DNA of 57,817 bases from Wuchereria bancrofti. Taxonomy: Eukaryota > Nematoda > Chromadorea > Rhabditida > Onchocercidae. Shown piece after piece: positions 27,912 to 41,700 of this stretch (within the stretch, counting starts at the first letter, position 1; every line of letters begins with the position of its first letter). The stretch spans positions 626,310-684,126 of the forward strand of contig SSBO01000011.1 in NCBI GenBank assembly GCA_005281725.1. The letters are read 5' to 3'. A program made the position numbers and the translations under genes. The notes under the pieces are model-generated. The model saw nothing but the letters and a program-made list of their open reading frames with translations. It was not told the origin of the DNA and did no database searches.

Positions 27912-29645
27912 CAAAAAAATGATTGTTAGAAAAAAAAAAAAAAGCATTATCTGTTCTTGTATAATTGCTAATTTAACTTTTGATCGATTGAAGTACATTG
28001 GAGAAAAAAAAAAAAACTGAAAAATTTGTTTTTTGAAAATATAATCAAAAAAGAAAATAGAATATTTCATATTTTTAAACATTAATTTGTCAATTTTATA
28101 TTTTTTGTGTAAAAGTTGTTTTTTCTTGCTTTCGTTTTCGTTTTTGTTTTTGTTCTATTTTTTTTTTTTTCTTTTGCTTAAACGATAAGTTATCAGTAAT
28201 TTGATGCAATTTCTCTCATTACTCAAAATATTTAAATTATGGAATATTTGAATTGAATATTTGAATTGAAGCTTACTTTATTATAAATTCATACTTTATA
28301 TTATAAAAATGATTGGATTATAGATGAAAAATGTTTAAAAAATTACAAATTTCCTTGAAGAAAATTGATAATGAATGATCGAAATTAAATTATTATTATT
28401 ATAGGAATGTTTTTTATTGTGTAAAAATTGTTTTCTTTTTTTTCTTTTGAATTTATAATAAAGTTATGCGCAATTAAAAATATTATAATTATTATAAATT
28501 CAAAATTTTTCAAATTCTAATATTTTTTTTTTTTTGAGTGTTTTTGATAGCATTAAAAAAAAAAAAAATTCTATTTCTTTTTTTCTTCTCTTTTTTCCTC
28601 GAATGAAAAATAATGAGAATTTGGGAATTTTTCCCGCATATTTTATTCTGAATTTATGTTTACATTTATTTTGCGAATACTTTTATAATTTTTGACCTGT
28701 AAAATTTTCTGTCATATTTTTTGATACACAACTTTTTCATTTTATCTCTTATCAGAAATTTTCTCGTCGTTAGCCTTTTGATAGCTTATTACATATAACG
28801 TATGTTGTATGATCAATAAATGATAAAAGAATTTATCTTTTATCAATTTTTATATTTAAAATTTTTAAATGTATAAAAGCAAAAAAAATACCATTAAAAT
28901 AATATCACTTGTATAGCATTCTGATAAATTTGATAATTTCATCATTTTTATGAATGAGCCATTTATGAAATATCATACACTGATTAATAACAAATATTGG
29001 ATATAGTTATAATTACAATTTTAAGTGATATAATAGGTCAATTCAATTTCAAGAAGTGATAACAAAGGAAAATTTTCAGTTTTATAATCACAAAAAATGA
29101 AATTAATAACAATAATAATTGTCATATTTATAAAACAAAAAACATTAAAAAGAATTATATTTGATATAGTCATTTTAAAAAAATCACTTATCACTAAGCA
29201 TGAAAGTTAAAACTCTATGATAAAGATTTACACAAATAATAATTAATAAAAGATTAGAATTATCATTAAAAAGTTAATACTTTGATTTAATAAACAACAA
29301 TAATTATTATAAAATATTATAAATGAATTTTATCATATAATTCAATAATGATTATGTATATAACATAATAATCATACAGTATAATATATTTTATTAAATA
29401 AAACTATTAATTCCTTTGTAAGAAAAAATTTTAATGAGAATTAATTATAGTATGTGTACATATAAGTTTACATATTATTGTTTACTTACTTATTTATTCG
29501 TTTATTTATTTATTCACTTATTTATTTATAAATCTGTACAAGACAAAATATGGTAAGGCAATCCTTTACATGTGATAGGGAAAGAAAACAAACTAAAAAT
29601 GTCCCCTTGTCTCTTTCTCTTCCTTCTTGTCCTCTCCATCCTTAG

Positions 29646-29737
29646 TTGACATCATCATACCTGTTGCCTTTTCATCATCATACCGTCATCATCAGGAATT
29701 CATCGGGTACAGATAGCTACGACATTGCAGTAGCATT
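29646..29737 (+). CDS. candidate internal exon, unidentified
   Basis: A 40-base pyrimidine-rich tract ends in CCATCCTTAG at 29645. From 29646 a frame is open for about 46 codons, reading LTSSYLLPFHHHTVIIRNSS and then GTDSYDIAVAFLYDNF before running into poly-T. Possible donors are GTAGCA at about 29730 and GTACGA at about 29740. The 3' end given is approximate. The antisense strand also has a CAACAG|GTATGA donor-like string here, so the strand is not settled. Confidence 0.2.
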
Positions 29738-30280
29738 TTTGTACGATAATTTCTTTATCTTTTTTTTTTTTTCTATCATTTTTAAATCATTTAAAAAAAA
29801 AAGATTAATAATAATTAGTTAGTAAAATTTCTATTAATCTATTTATTTATTTATTTAAAATTTCCATTGATCTTTTCTTTTTGTTTTTTTTTCTTTTAAT
29901 ATTAACTTTTTTTTAATAATTATGTGGTAAAAATTTATTTCATTGCATGCACCTTTTCTTTTTTTAATTAGTTTTTCAACTCCATTTCTTTGTTTCTAAT
30001 TTTTTATTTAATTTTAATTTATTTTTTTTTTTTAAAAAAAATTATTTATTATATTGTTGTATGCATATATTAATTTAATGAATTTCGTAGTAATGCATTA
30101 TGTTAATGATTAATGAAAATTATTAAAAGTGTATTTTCAAATTTTATTTATTTCCTTCCTTTTATTTTGTTTCACTCTCTCTCTCTCTCTTTTTTCATCT
30201 CGTTCTTTCATTTCAAAATATTCTCATCACTTTATTTTATTAATATTTTTGTCTAGGAAAGAAAACAAAAAAAAAAAAAC

Positions 30281-30606
30281 TAATTGTTATAGTTTTTGAA
30301 ATTTGGTGTAATTTCAATTCATTTTATTTAATCATTTTAATATTTAATCATCATTTGAAATTACATATGTATTAGTTAAACTTAGTAAAATAATTATAAA
30401 TCAAACTCATTGAAAATATTTTTAAAAGGCAAAACAGAAACAAAAAAAAATTAATTGTTATAGTTTTTGAAATTTGGTGTAATTTTAATTCATTTTATTT
30501 AATCATTTTAATATTTAATCATCATTTGAAATTACATATGTATTAGTTAAACTTAGTAAAATAATTATAAATCAAACTCATTGAAAATATTTTTAAAAGG
30601 CAAAAC
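30281..30606. repeat. 171-bp tandem duplication
   Basis: Copy 1 starts at 30281 and copy 2 at 30452. Both run from TAATTGTTATAGTTTTTG to AAAAGGCAAAAC with one substitution seen (C/T near 30313 / 30484) and slightly different A-rich linkers. It is a recent local duplication in AT-rich DNA. Confidence 0.93.
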
Positions 30607-31037
30607 AAAAATTTTTTTTTTTTCTTTAAAGATATAAATATATCTCTATTTGTACATTTTCCCTTTTTTTTTCTCGCTTTTCATTTGCTGGCCACTAAAC
30701 TGAGTCAATATTTCTTTTTTTTTTTTCTTTTTTTTTTTGGAATGAGCCTTTTTGAAAGAGCCATTATTTTCCATTGCCATTATTTCGATCATATGTCTTT
30801 GTTATCTTCTCTCTCCCTCTCTCTCCCTCCTCCTTTCTCTCTCCCTCTCCCTCTCTCTCCCTCTCTTTATACGTTTATGTATGTTTGTTTAGTGATATAA
30901 AAATTTTTTTATCCAATTTTTTAAATCAAAATTTGAATTAATCTGAAATGAAAGAAATTTTTAGTGTTATTATTATTGTACAATTTAGTTATTAATAGTT
31001 TCCGAAATTGATTTTTTCCAAAATATTTTTCAAAATT

Positions 31038-31045
31038 GTTTTTCA
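31038..31045 (+). promoter_or_regulatory. candidate trans-splice acceptor upstream of the BAH gene
   Basis: GTTTTTCAG ends at 31045, about 200 bases before the chosen ATG, and matches the nematode TTTTCAG acceptor. The interval to the ATG is mostly T then A runs and has an in-frame stop at 31221. It would give a leader of about 200 nt. This is an inference only. Confidence 0.3.
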
Positions 31046-31247
31046 GTGTAATTTTCATTTTTCTTTTTTTTTTTTTTCTTAAATTTTATATCGTTAAACA
31101 TCTTTTTTTTTTTGCGTTTTTTTTTTTTGCGTTTTTTTTTTTGCTGTTTTTTGTTTTTTTTTTCTGGGGAAAGGAAGAAAAAAAAAAAAGAGAGAAAAAA
31201 GAAGGAACGAAAAAGAATTGTAATTGCAAAAAAAAAGAAAAAAAGAA

Positions 31248-34200
31248 ATGATAACAACATCAACAATATCAACAGCTGTTGATGTAGCACTTAATTTGGT
31301 TATTACGGATGAAAGAAGTACCACGATGGAACGGAATAAACCGGAAAATCACAATGAACAATTTTTATTCATTGATGAAAATGATAAGAATGAATTACAA
31401 TTGAGTAATGAATCAACAATACCGGATTGGACTGAAGTTGTGCAAATATCGGAAACAGTTATTGATAATAATAATAGGTAAGAATATTAAAATTACTGAT
31501 AAGAATAGATAAGAATATTAAAATTACTGATAAGAATAGGTAAGAATATTAAAATTACTGATAGGAATAGATAAGAATATTAAAATTACTGATAAGAATA
31601 GGTAAGAATATTAAAATTACTGATAATAATAGGTAAGAATATTAAAATTACTGATAAGAATAGGTAAGAATATTAAAATTACTGGTAATAATAGGTAAGA
31701 ATATTAAAATTACTGATAAGAATAGGTAAGAATATTAAAATTACTGATAAGAATAGGTAAGAATATTAAAATTACTGGTAATAATAGGTAAGAATATTAA
31801 AATTACTGATAAGAATAGGTAAGAATATTAAAATTACTGATAAGAATAGGTAAGAATATTAAAATTACTGGTAATAATAGGTAAGAATATGAAAAAATAA
31901 TTATTGATTGTAAATGGATAATAATATAGATAAGTTATTATGAAAAACAATTGTTAATGATAGTAGTAGATAAGTTTATTTATAATTTTTTTTAATTTGT
32001 CATCATTTTATTTATTATAATTTTTTTAATTTATCATCATTTTTATTTATTCATTTTAGAAATAGGTAATTTACCTAATTTAATATATAACAATAAGTTT
32101 ATTTATAATTTTTTTAATTTATCATCATTTTATTTATTATAATTTTTTAAATTTATCATCATTTTTTTTATTTACTTCTTTAATTTATCATCATTTTTAT
32201 TTATTATATTTAGAAATAGGTAATTTACCTAATTTAATATATAACTTTGATAAGTGAATGTCTTTTTTTTTCTCTCTCTCTTTTCCTGTCTTGTTTCTTT
32301 TTTCTAGCTAATTAGTGAAATATTTTAAAATCGATATTTACTTTTATATTATCATTCATTTGGTCAATTAACACTTTTTTTTTCCACTCTAATCAATTTA
32401 GCAATTAATTTTTTGACCATTTGATATGTAGTATTTAATATTAGATTATCGAAAAAATGAATAACTAATAAATCAGTTATTATTTAATTTACATCTCTTA
32501 TTATTACTAATTCAAATTGTTTAAATTTCCAGTTTTTCATAATTTATTTATAATTTTAGAGTGTATTTTTAATCTTTTATTAGCATTATTTAATAAAAGT
32601 ATTATTGAAGAAAATTGCTTAACAATTATATTTTCAAAATATTTCTTTAGTTCTTTTCTTTTTTTTTTTTTGATATATACAATGAATTTTAAATTGTGAC
32701 AAAATTTTAATCGATTAGACGAATTATATGTTAATTTAGTTTAAATTGAATTTATTTCATCTTAAAGTAGTAAAAATTTAAAGTAATAATAATAACATTT
32801 TTAAAAGTAATAATAATTAAAAGAAATAGGTATTAATTGTATTTGAAAATTTATTACTAAATATTATGGTTTTTTCTTTTTTTTGATTAAAATTTTTCAT
32901 TTTTATTAATTTACGTTTTATGTTTTTCTTTTTTTTCATCCGGAATGAATGTATTTTTATTTTTTTATTATTATTATTATGTTGTTAATTTGAGATTAGT
33001 ATAAATGATTGCAAATAATATTTGAATGCAAAATGACCTATATCATTTGGTTTNNNNNNNNNNNNNNNNNNNNNNNNNNNNNNNNNNNNNNNNNNNNNNN
33101 NNNNNNNNNNNNNNNNNNNNNNNNNNNNNNNNNNNNNNNNNNNNNNNNNNNNNNNNNNNNNNNNNNNNNNNNNNNNNNNNNNNNNNNNNNNNNNNNNNNN
33201 NTTATGTTTTTCTTTTTTTTTCATCCGGAATGAATGTATTTTTATTTTTTTATTATTATTATTATGTTGTTAATTTGAGATTAGTATAAATGATTGCAAA
33301 TAATATTTGAATGCAAAATGACCTAGATCATTTGGTTTTTTTTTTTTTTTTTGCAGGTATAATAAATCGGATGATGAAAGTTCAAAGAAATCTGTAAAAG
33401 TGGCGACAACATCATCGGATGCATCCACATTTGATTTTACAAAAATTGAAACTTTATTTTCAAACTCAACGACAACATCCAGTATTGATAAGCCTGAATG
33501 CGATGAAATACATGCAAAAGATAATGATAATAATGATAATGATAAGAGAGAGGAAATTAATGTACCAAATGAAAAGGTTTAATTTTCTTTTTATTCTTTT
33601 TTTTTCAAACTTTTCAACTAATATTTGCTATTAATTTGAAATTGCATCAAATCAATTTTAGTGAAATTTTAATTAGTTCAATTATAATTTGCAATTTAAA
33701 TAAAAATTGTTTTCAAAAAAAGGAATTACACAATTTTAGAAAATATATTTTATCTATTTTAACATTTTATTTTTAAAATGTTTAACTTGATTTTTTTTCT
33801 TTTTTTAAATGAATTTATACAATTAATATTTAAATTCGAAATTATTTAATTATTTCATTCATTTTTCATTTTAATACTATCCTATATGATAAGTGTACTT
33901 CAGCAAAATATTAATGTATTGCTTCTATTCAATAAACATATCATTTAATTTACTATTTGAAAGAAACTTTTTTTTTTCTCTCATTACATTTTTTTTTTTA
34001 AATTTCCTTTTAAACATTTTTCTTTCCTTCCTTTTTTTTCTTTTTTCTTCTTGCGAATTATTAATTTCATAGATGGTTTAGATAAAATGAAATTATTGTT
34101 TAAGTGATAATTTAGTTATCAGTATGCATTTTGATATGATAATTTCTTTTTTTCTTTTTTTTTTTTTTAGTCAGATAATCTTAAAATGTGTGAAAGAGAA

Positions 34201-37200
34201 GAAGAAGAAGAAGAAATGATATGATATTTCTTATTGGAATATTATGCTAATTCATATCAGGAATGTTATATAATATTTCCGGTTAACTGAGAAATATCTT
34301 TACCTTAGTTAATATTTGTATGTTCTCAAAAAATTTTTGTTAATTCGTTGACAGGGAAAGTACTTTTTAGTAGTACCGGAAATGCTCAACCGTTTTTGTC
34401 AATTCTTGTTGACCCTTTTCAGATAGCAAATGGGAAATGTCTTATTGGTTGATATTAGGATTTCTCTCAAATGATAATCTATTACAATTTGAAATGAAAT
34501 TCCTTATACTAGTTTTTTTTTTTTTTTTTACATAGCAATTATAAATTTTTTTTTTCTGTTTTACGTATAGATAATTATAGTTATCATTTAATTATCATTT
34601 AATGTCAACGTGATATGTTAACAGTACCATATCATAGTGTACTGTGACAAACTTAGATGCTAACGTGACACTGATATGTTAACAGTATCTTTATCATAGT
34701 GTACTAATATCCTTAGTATTGCAAGCATATGATTGTTATTAATTAATTTACTGAAATTAATAAGATAAGGTAGTTAGTTATTTATGTAATAGATAATAAA
34801 TATATAAATGATAAATAGATAGTAAAAAAATTTTGGTAGATAATAAATATATAAATTTTAATACAAATATAAGAAGTTTAGCGGAAAAAAAAAATTGTTT
34901 ACTGTCTTTTTTTTTTTCGTCTAGAAATAAATTTTGGGAAAATTTCTTTCTTTTTTTTTCATTCTTTTCTTTTTTTTTTATGACAAATATTGAATGCTTC
35001 GTAATGTTTGCAACAATTTTGTCGTCAAAATTATTATAAAATATTATTATTATTCATTGAAGTAAGTTATAAGTTTGAAATGGAATACTTTCTTAATATT
35101 TCAAATGATTGAAAATTGAAAATTAAACGTTAGACGTTAACTTTTTATTATTATTCATTTTGATCAGTTTAATTTCTTATAAGTGAAATAGCAATGAAGG
35201 AAAAAGTAACGAATAATAAAAAAAATAGCAGTATGAAATTGATTCAATTCTATAATTTATCATTTAAAATTTCAACTAATTTTCTAATTAATCCTAAACA
35301 TTTAAACTTGTTTTGTTTATTTTGATTTTAATGCTACTTTTTTTTTTGATAAAGGAAGAAAAAGTTGAAATATCATTAATTAATTTTAAAAGAAACGTTG
35401 CATTAAAAAAAAAAAAAAATAGAAGAAAAAAGATTAAAAAAGATAGTAAAGAGAGATCAATCATTTAGCATAAGATAAAGTAAAGTGAATTGTAAAAAAA
35501 GAAATGAAATGGAATGAAATGAAATGGAATAAAATGAAATGAAATGGAATAAAATGAAATGAAATGGAATAAAATGAAATGAAATGGAATAAAATGAAGT
35601 GAAATGAAATGAAATGAGATGTAGTTAGGGTAACGCTGATACACGATGATGATCCATGCAAAACTATATTGTTGATGTTAGATGAGCCAAAACGAGTATA
35701 ATCTTTGATCAATAATTGAAAAACACCGCGGTAAGAGTTAGTTGTTTATATTTTTTCTTCTTTGGTATATGTTTAGTTAAATCAATTATTGCTTTTATAT
35801 GCATTTTTAAAAGAAAAAAAAAAAGAAAAAGAAGGAAAAGAAATTAACAATTGTTTCTTTTTTTTTTTTTTTATAAATTTCTTAAATAAAATGATAAATA
35901 ATAAAACTTTTTAGATAGCGTCATTAATTTTTACTATTATTTTAGAACTTGTCAAATTATCCCATCTCACTCTTTTTTTTTTTTTTTATCTTCACTCTTC
36001 TTTCAGTCATTTTACTTTTTTGATTAAAAATGGAAAGAGAGAGAAGGGTTTTATACTTGAAATTATATTTGAAATATCTTAATATAGTTTTCAAAATTAA
36101 ACAAAATTCAAAAGATAAATTAATTATTAAACAGATTAGCATTAATTTGATATTTTAATTTTTACAAGAAATTTTTGTAAAAATTTTCTATAATAGGAAT
36201 GAAAAACGAAGAAAAAAAAAAAAGTTCATCGTATCCTATTCTTAATATCATCAAAATCAATCAAGAATGAAAAATGGCAATTTTTTTTTTTTTTTTAGAA
36301 GCTCCATTTTGCTGACGTTCACATGCCAATATGAACGGACTTGATAAATTGCATTAGAATTTTGTTTGTTCAAAATTTTTCAAACTTTTTCTAAAATAAA
36401 ATACTTTTTTTCTTCACATTTTTGCTAGCTCTAAAGTTTTAATTCATTTTAATTTAATTATAGAAATGTACTATTGCATAAATTAAAAATGTATAAATTG
36501 ATCATTAAAGTTCGTTTTTTTAATCATTCTTCTGTCTGTCTCTCTTTCTCTCTCTCTCTCTTTCTCCCTTTCTCTCTTTCACTTTCTTTTATTTTTTTTT
36601 ATCCTTTTTTTTTTACTAAAATTGATTAATTTAAACTTTAATTATTTTAGCTGATATTGGTTGTTGCTTTTTTTTTTGTTGTTAAATATATATTTGAGGT
36701 TTTTTTTTTTCACTAATTTTTATCAGTAATATTGATTTATTTTCTAAATTATAATATCCATTTCTGATTACAAATATTTGATTGTTATTATTTTAAAAGT
36801 AATAAATAAAATAGTCATATTGACAGTTTGAAAAAAAAAATTTTTTTTTTTGACATAGCCCATAAACTTTTAATTTATCAATTAATTTATTTAATCTGTA
36901 AAATTTATGAATTTTTTTTTTTGCAATCGTTTGTATAATAAAGTGTTGCTGCTTTGTATGCTAAAAATGACGAAAGCTTCACATTTCTATTTTGGTAAAC
37001 AAAACTTAAGCGAAATAGGCAATAACAATTTTAGCCAACCCTATTAGCCTTGAAGAATTATTATTATTATTATTATTCTTTAAGCAATCGATTTTGATCG
37101 ATTCAACTTGTTTTTATCCAAGTCTTATAGAATTATTCTGTTTTTCTTTTTCTTTTTTGTCTTTTTTTTTTCTTGTTTTGTTTGTTTGTTTGTTTATTTG

Positions 37201-38729
37201 CTTATATCTTTTAGTCTTCTTTTCATACATTCTCTTCTAACAATTAGTAATAATTTTTCATTTTTCAGTCTAAATTTGCCTCTTAATTTCAAATTTGAAT
37301 TATTATTTGTTTGCTAGTTGTAATATATTTTAAACAACTAATATCTAATTTGAAATAAGCAAATATTCATTGTGAATTTTACACTTAAATCTTTTCTTAT
37401 CGTCTAGCTCTATTTAAATGAGTTTTATTTTCAGTTAATTTTTCAAAATTATACATTTATTTATTTCTTCATTCATTTATTCATTTATAAATTCAAAAAT
37501 TTTTTTTGTGAAAATGTGAAATTATAAAAATTATGATGCTTTTTGCATGAACATTAGCTATTTTCTTTTTACTTTTTCAATTTTATCACTCCTATTTTAA
37601 TTATTCAAATTACATTTTCAGCTATAATTAAAATTTAATTATTCACCTCCTAATTTGACTTCCTTTAATATTTACTGTGAATGCTTACTTCTTCTACTCT
37701 GTGCTCTTTGTTTTCTTCAAAATTTAGAAAATTTTTATTATTAGCTATGAGTTTCATCAAATCAATTAATGATAATTATTTACCTGAAGGATATACCTAG
37801 GATATTTTAGTAATTAATATAAAATTATTATCAAAAATAGTCAATAATTTATCGTTTTATAAGAATTATCGTTTTTTTTTTTCCAATTTTTTTTTTCCTT
37901 CTTTTTTTTGAGATTTTCAAGAAGCAATTGTTTGTATTATGGTAATGCAAAAGTATAAACATCCTTTTGCTTTTCTAATCGTCTTCTTTAATTTAGTTTC
38001 TTTTTTTTCTTTTTCTTTCTCTCTTTCTCTCTTTCATTCTTTTTTCATATAATTAATCAGTTTTCTTATTCGAACCTGCAAAATTTTATTTTTTCTTTTT
38101 TTGTTGAAATTTTACAATTTTTTAGCAAAAGAAAACTTGCTTCATTGCTCCTTTGATAAATTCAATTTTAGATTGGCTGAAATATTTGCTAACAATGCGT
38201 AAATTTTTAAGTGTTTGCTAAAAAAAAAAAAAAAACAGAAAAAAAAAAAACAAAAAAGCAAAAATGCAAAATTAACTCAAATGAATTAATTGTTGACATA
38301 TTTTTGCATTGTAAAAATTTAGATTAATGTACTGAAAAGTTTGAAAATCGAAGATTTGGTATTTGGAAATATTGTTGTAACTGAAGTGAACAGTAAGGGC
38401 AATAACAACAACAACAATAACAATAATAACAATAATAATAACAACAATAGCAATAACAACGGCAACAATAGCAACGACAATAACAACAACAACGACAACA
38501 GCAACAACAATAAAGACAATCTACAACATCGAAATGTATTAATTTTGCTTTTGTTTGTTTCTTTTTTTTTCTCAATTCATATTTTAAGGATTTTTTAATT
38601 CTCTTTTTTCATGAAATTGATGCAATTTTTGAAATTAATTAATTAACAGAATTTCTTTATTTCTATGAAAATTTCTAATTTTTCTAAATTCTATTCATTT
38701 CATTGCAGTAAAAAATTTGTTTAATATGA

Positions 38730-38763
<34 letters not shown>

Positions 38764-41700
38764 GTTATTATTATTATTATTACTATTGATTTATTATTAT
38801 AATTATTTATCATTTTTCATGCTGTCTCTTTTTTTTTTACTTTCTTTAATAGCTTTTATAGATGCTAGTTAATCTGATTAAATGTAAAATTCATGACTAA
38901 CTAACTATTAAATGCTCAAATATTGTGCATAGGAATTATTAATTCATTTTTGATAATTAAATGATAATAATTAAATTATTTTATTTTACAGAATGATGTA
39001 TATTCATTGAATGGTGCCTTATGCAGTAAGAAATCGTCATCATCATCATCATCATCATTATATGATGAGAAATCAATGAAAAATCGATATTCAAATCGAT
39101 ATGATCAAAATATTGGTAAAGAGAAGAAACGAAAAATTAAAAAAATTAATTCACGTGGCTCTTCAATAAGTCCATCATTTCAACGATCACTTACGCCATC
39201 ACTTGATCCAAAATTATTGAAACAATTTGAAGAAGAAGATCGTCCCAAACGTGTGCTACGTTCATCGACTATTGCATCAAGTATTTCAAATATTACTATG
39301 ACCAATGATGATACTATTATCAATGATAATTCCAACAAAATTATCAATCATAATTTTACAATGAAAATGACTGCTAAGAAATCAACTAATGGCAAAACAA
39401 TTTTGAAAAAATCGAAGAAGAAAAAGTCAGAAAAATTTTCAACCAACTTTACAGCTAATAAAATATTTCCAATAATGGGAAATGTTTTATATTCAACACA
39501 ATTAAATGAGAATGTGAAACAAAATCGATCACAATCTAAGGATATTAATAAAGAAACAGAATTACATAGCAAACGTTTGAAGGTTTATTTTTCTTATTTG
39601 TTTATTTGTTTACATTTTTGTTTATGTTTTTTTTTTTTTTGCTTGTATATATTCATTTTGAAGAAAGGAACGACTAAAAAATGATTAATAATTTTAATAT
39701 ACATATTTTCTTCATATAAGTTATGTATTTTAAATTAGTTTCAAATTTTGTCTTATATTTGAAGTATTAGGAAAAAAAAAAATTCTTCGTAAGCAATATA
39801 AATACATTTTACAAAAAATATATCTTCTCAATTTCACTCATTGAAAAATAAAAAATTGAATAAAATAAGAATAAAAAAAAAAAAATAGTGAAAAATGGAA
39901 ATAGAAAGAAATGAAAAATGATTAATAATTTTAATAATATCTCATATTTTTTATTAAAATATTAATCATATCGTAAAACTTCAAAAAAAAAAAAATTTCA
40001 GACTGAAATAGATGGATTATTGGATAATGAATTAATGGTGACATTCGAGGATCTGAGAAATACGTCAGTACGACCACGTCATTGGTCAGGAGCAAGTAGT
40101 AGTCGTGCTAGTACTTCCAGTGGATCAAATGAATTTACCGTGATAACAAAAATGAGAAAAAGACGTGGCTCATCATCACGAAATCGAAGGAATAATTTTA
40201 ATTCAAATTGGAAATTAATTGGTTTACCATATGAAAGTTCCGTCTACATTGATGTAAGCTAAAAAAAAAAAAATTTATCATAATTTATTTTTGTTCACCA
40301 ATTTCTAATTTTAATTTTAAGGCAGAAAAAAAAAAAGATGAAAACCTACAATATTGAAAATTTTTTTTTTTTTTTTTGAAAAACGAAACTTTTTTTTATT
40401 TTCATTTCAAATTTATTATTTGTTTGTTAATTTACAAATTATTATATAATATTTTGTGGAAAACAAAAAACAAAAATGTTTCTTATCTTTTCCCAGTATT
40501 TCTTCCATGAAAATCAATCGATTAAACAAATTTGCTATCCACAAGCTGTACATTCCAAGACCGGTGATCTCCTGAGACTTCGTGATTCTGTACGAGTAAA
40601 TTCCATTGATGGTGAACCAAATTTTGCATGTATTTGTCGCTTATTCAATGATTCAAAAACGGGTAGGTAAAAATTTATTTAAAAAAAATTTTATAAGCAA
40701 AAATTAAATTGAATGAAACAATAAAAAATAAAACTGAAAGTTTAATTTTAAGTTTAAACTTAAACATATTGTATGAAAATGCCATTGTGTAAATGCTAAT
40801 TTAATGAATTTATTGTTGAAATTTTTATCATTATTTTAACTTTGTTTGAATTTAAAAAAAGAAGAAATTGAAAGGAAAGGAAAGGAAGAGGTAAATTTAA
40901 GGTAAATTTAAATTTTAGGAACGCCTTTGGCATCAGTACTATGGTACTATACCCCGATGCAAGTTAAAGCTGATAATTCATTAATTCCACCGGTATTTGA
41001 ACGGGAATTACTTGCTTCAAAGCATATGGATATTATACCGCTTGATACAGTGGATGAAATTGTATGGGTATTAACATATAATGAATATGGCCGGTAAGAA
41101 TTTACGTGTATACGTGATACGTGAAGATTTATATTTCTATTTAATTCGTACTTTTTTTTTTCCTCTCCATTTTATTACTCAAATTTCATACCCTATATGT
41201 TGTGTATGCTCTCTTTCTATCCATTTTGCAAAAAATTTTGATCAAATTTCAATTTTTTTTTTTTTTTTGAATTTTACAACTATTCTTATAATGATTAATT
41301 ATAAATTGCAATACAATATGACTTTGTTTCATTTCAACTTAATTAGTAACTATTCATGTTGTTTTTAGTGTAATTATTAATTTAATAGGGTTTCTTTTTT
41401 TTTTTCTTTTATTTTTTAAATTTTTTTCTTTTAATTTTTAATTTTTAAATTTAGGTTTATGGCTGAAACAAGAAATGATACATATCCACTTGCACAACGT
41501 GTAAGTGAGGAAGATTTATTATGGAAGAAAGGTGAAGATGATTATCCACGACGGATCTATCTTCCACGTGATGATACACCACTTGAATTGGCAAGTTAAT
41601 CGATAATTAAATGATTTAAATTTAATACTGAATTTTTGTTTCTAACAAATTTTATTTGTTTCGACAAATTTAATTTTAAAATCGATGAATGATAATTTTG

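Noticed and set aside
31224..31247. Upstream TTG start for BAH exon 1
   Set aside because: Nuclear genes start at ATG. The first in-frame ATG after the stop at 31221 is 31248.
38319..38575. Minus-strand poly-Leu and poly-Cys frames
   Set aside because: Antisense of BAH exon 3's Asn tract, whose plus-strand exon fits the phase of its neighbours.
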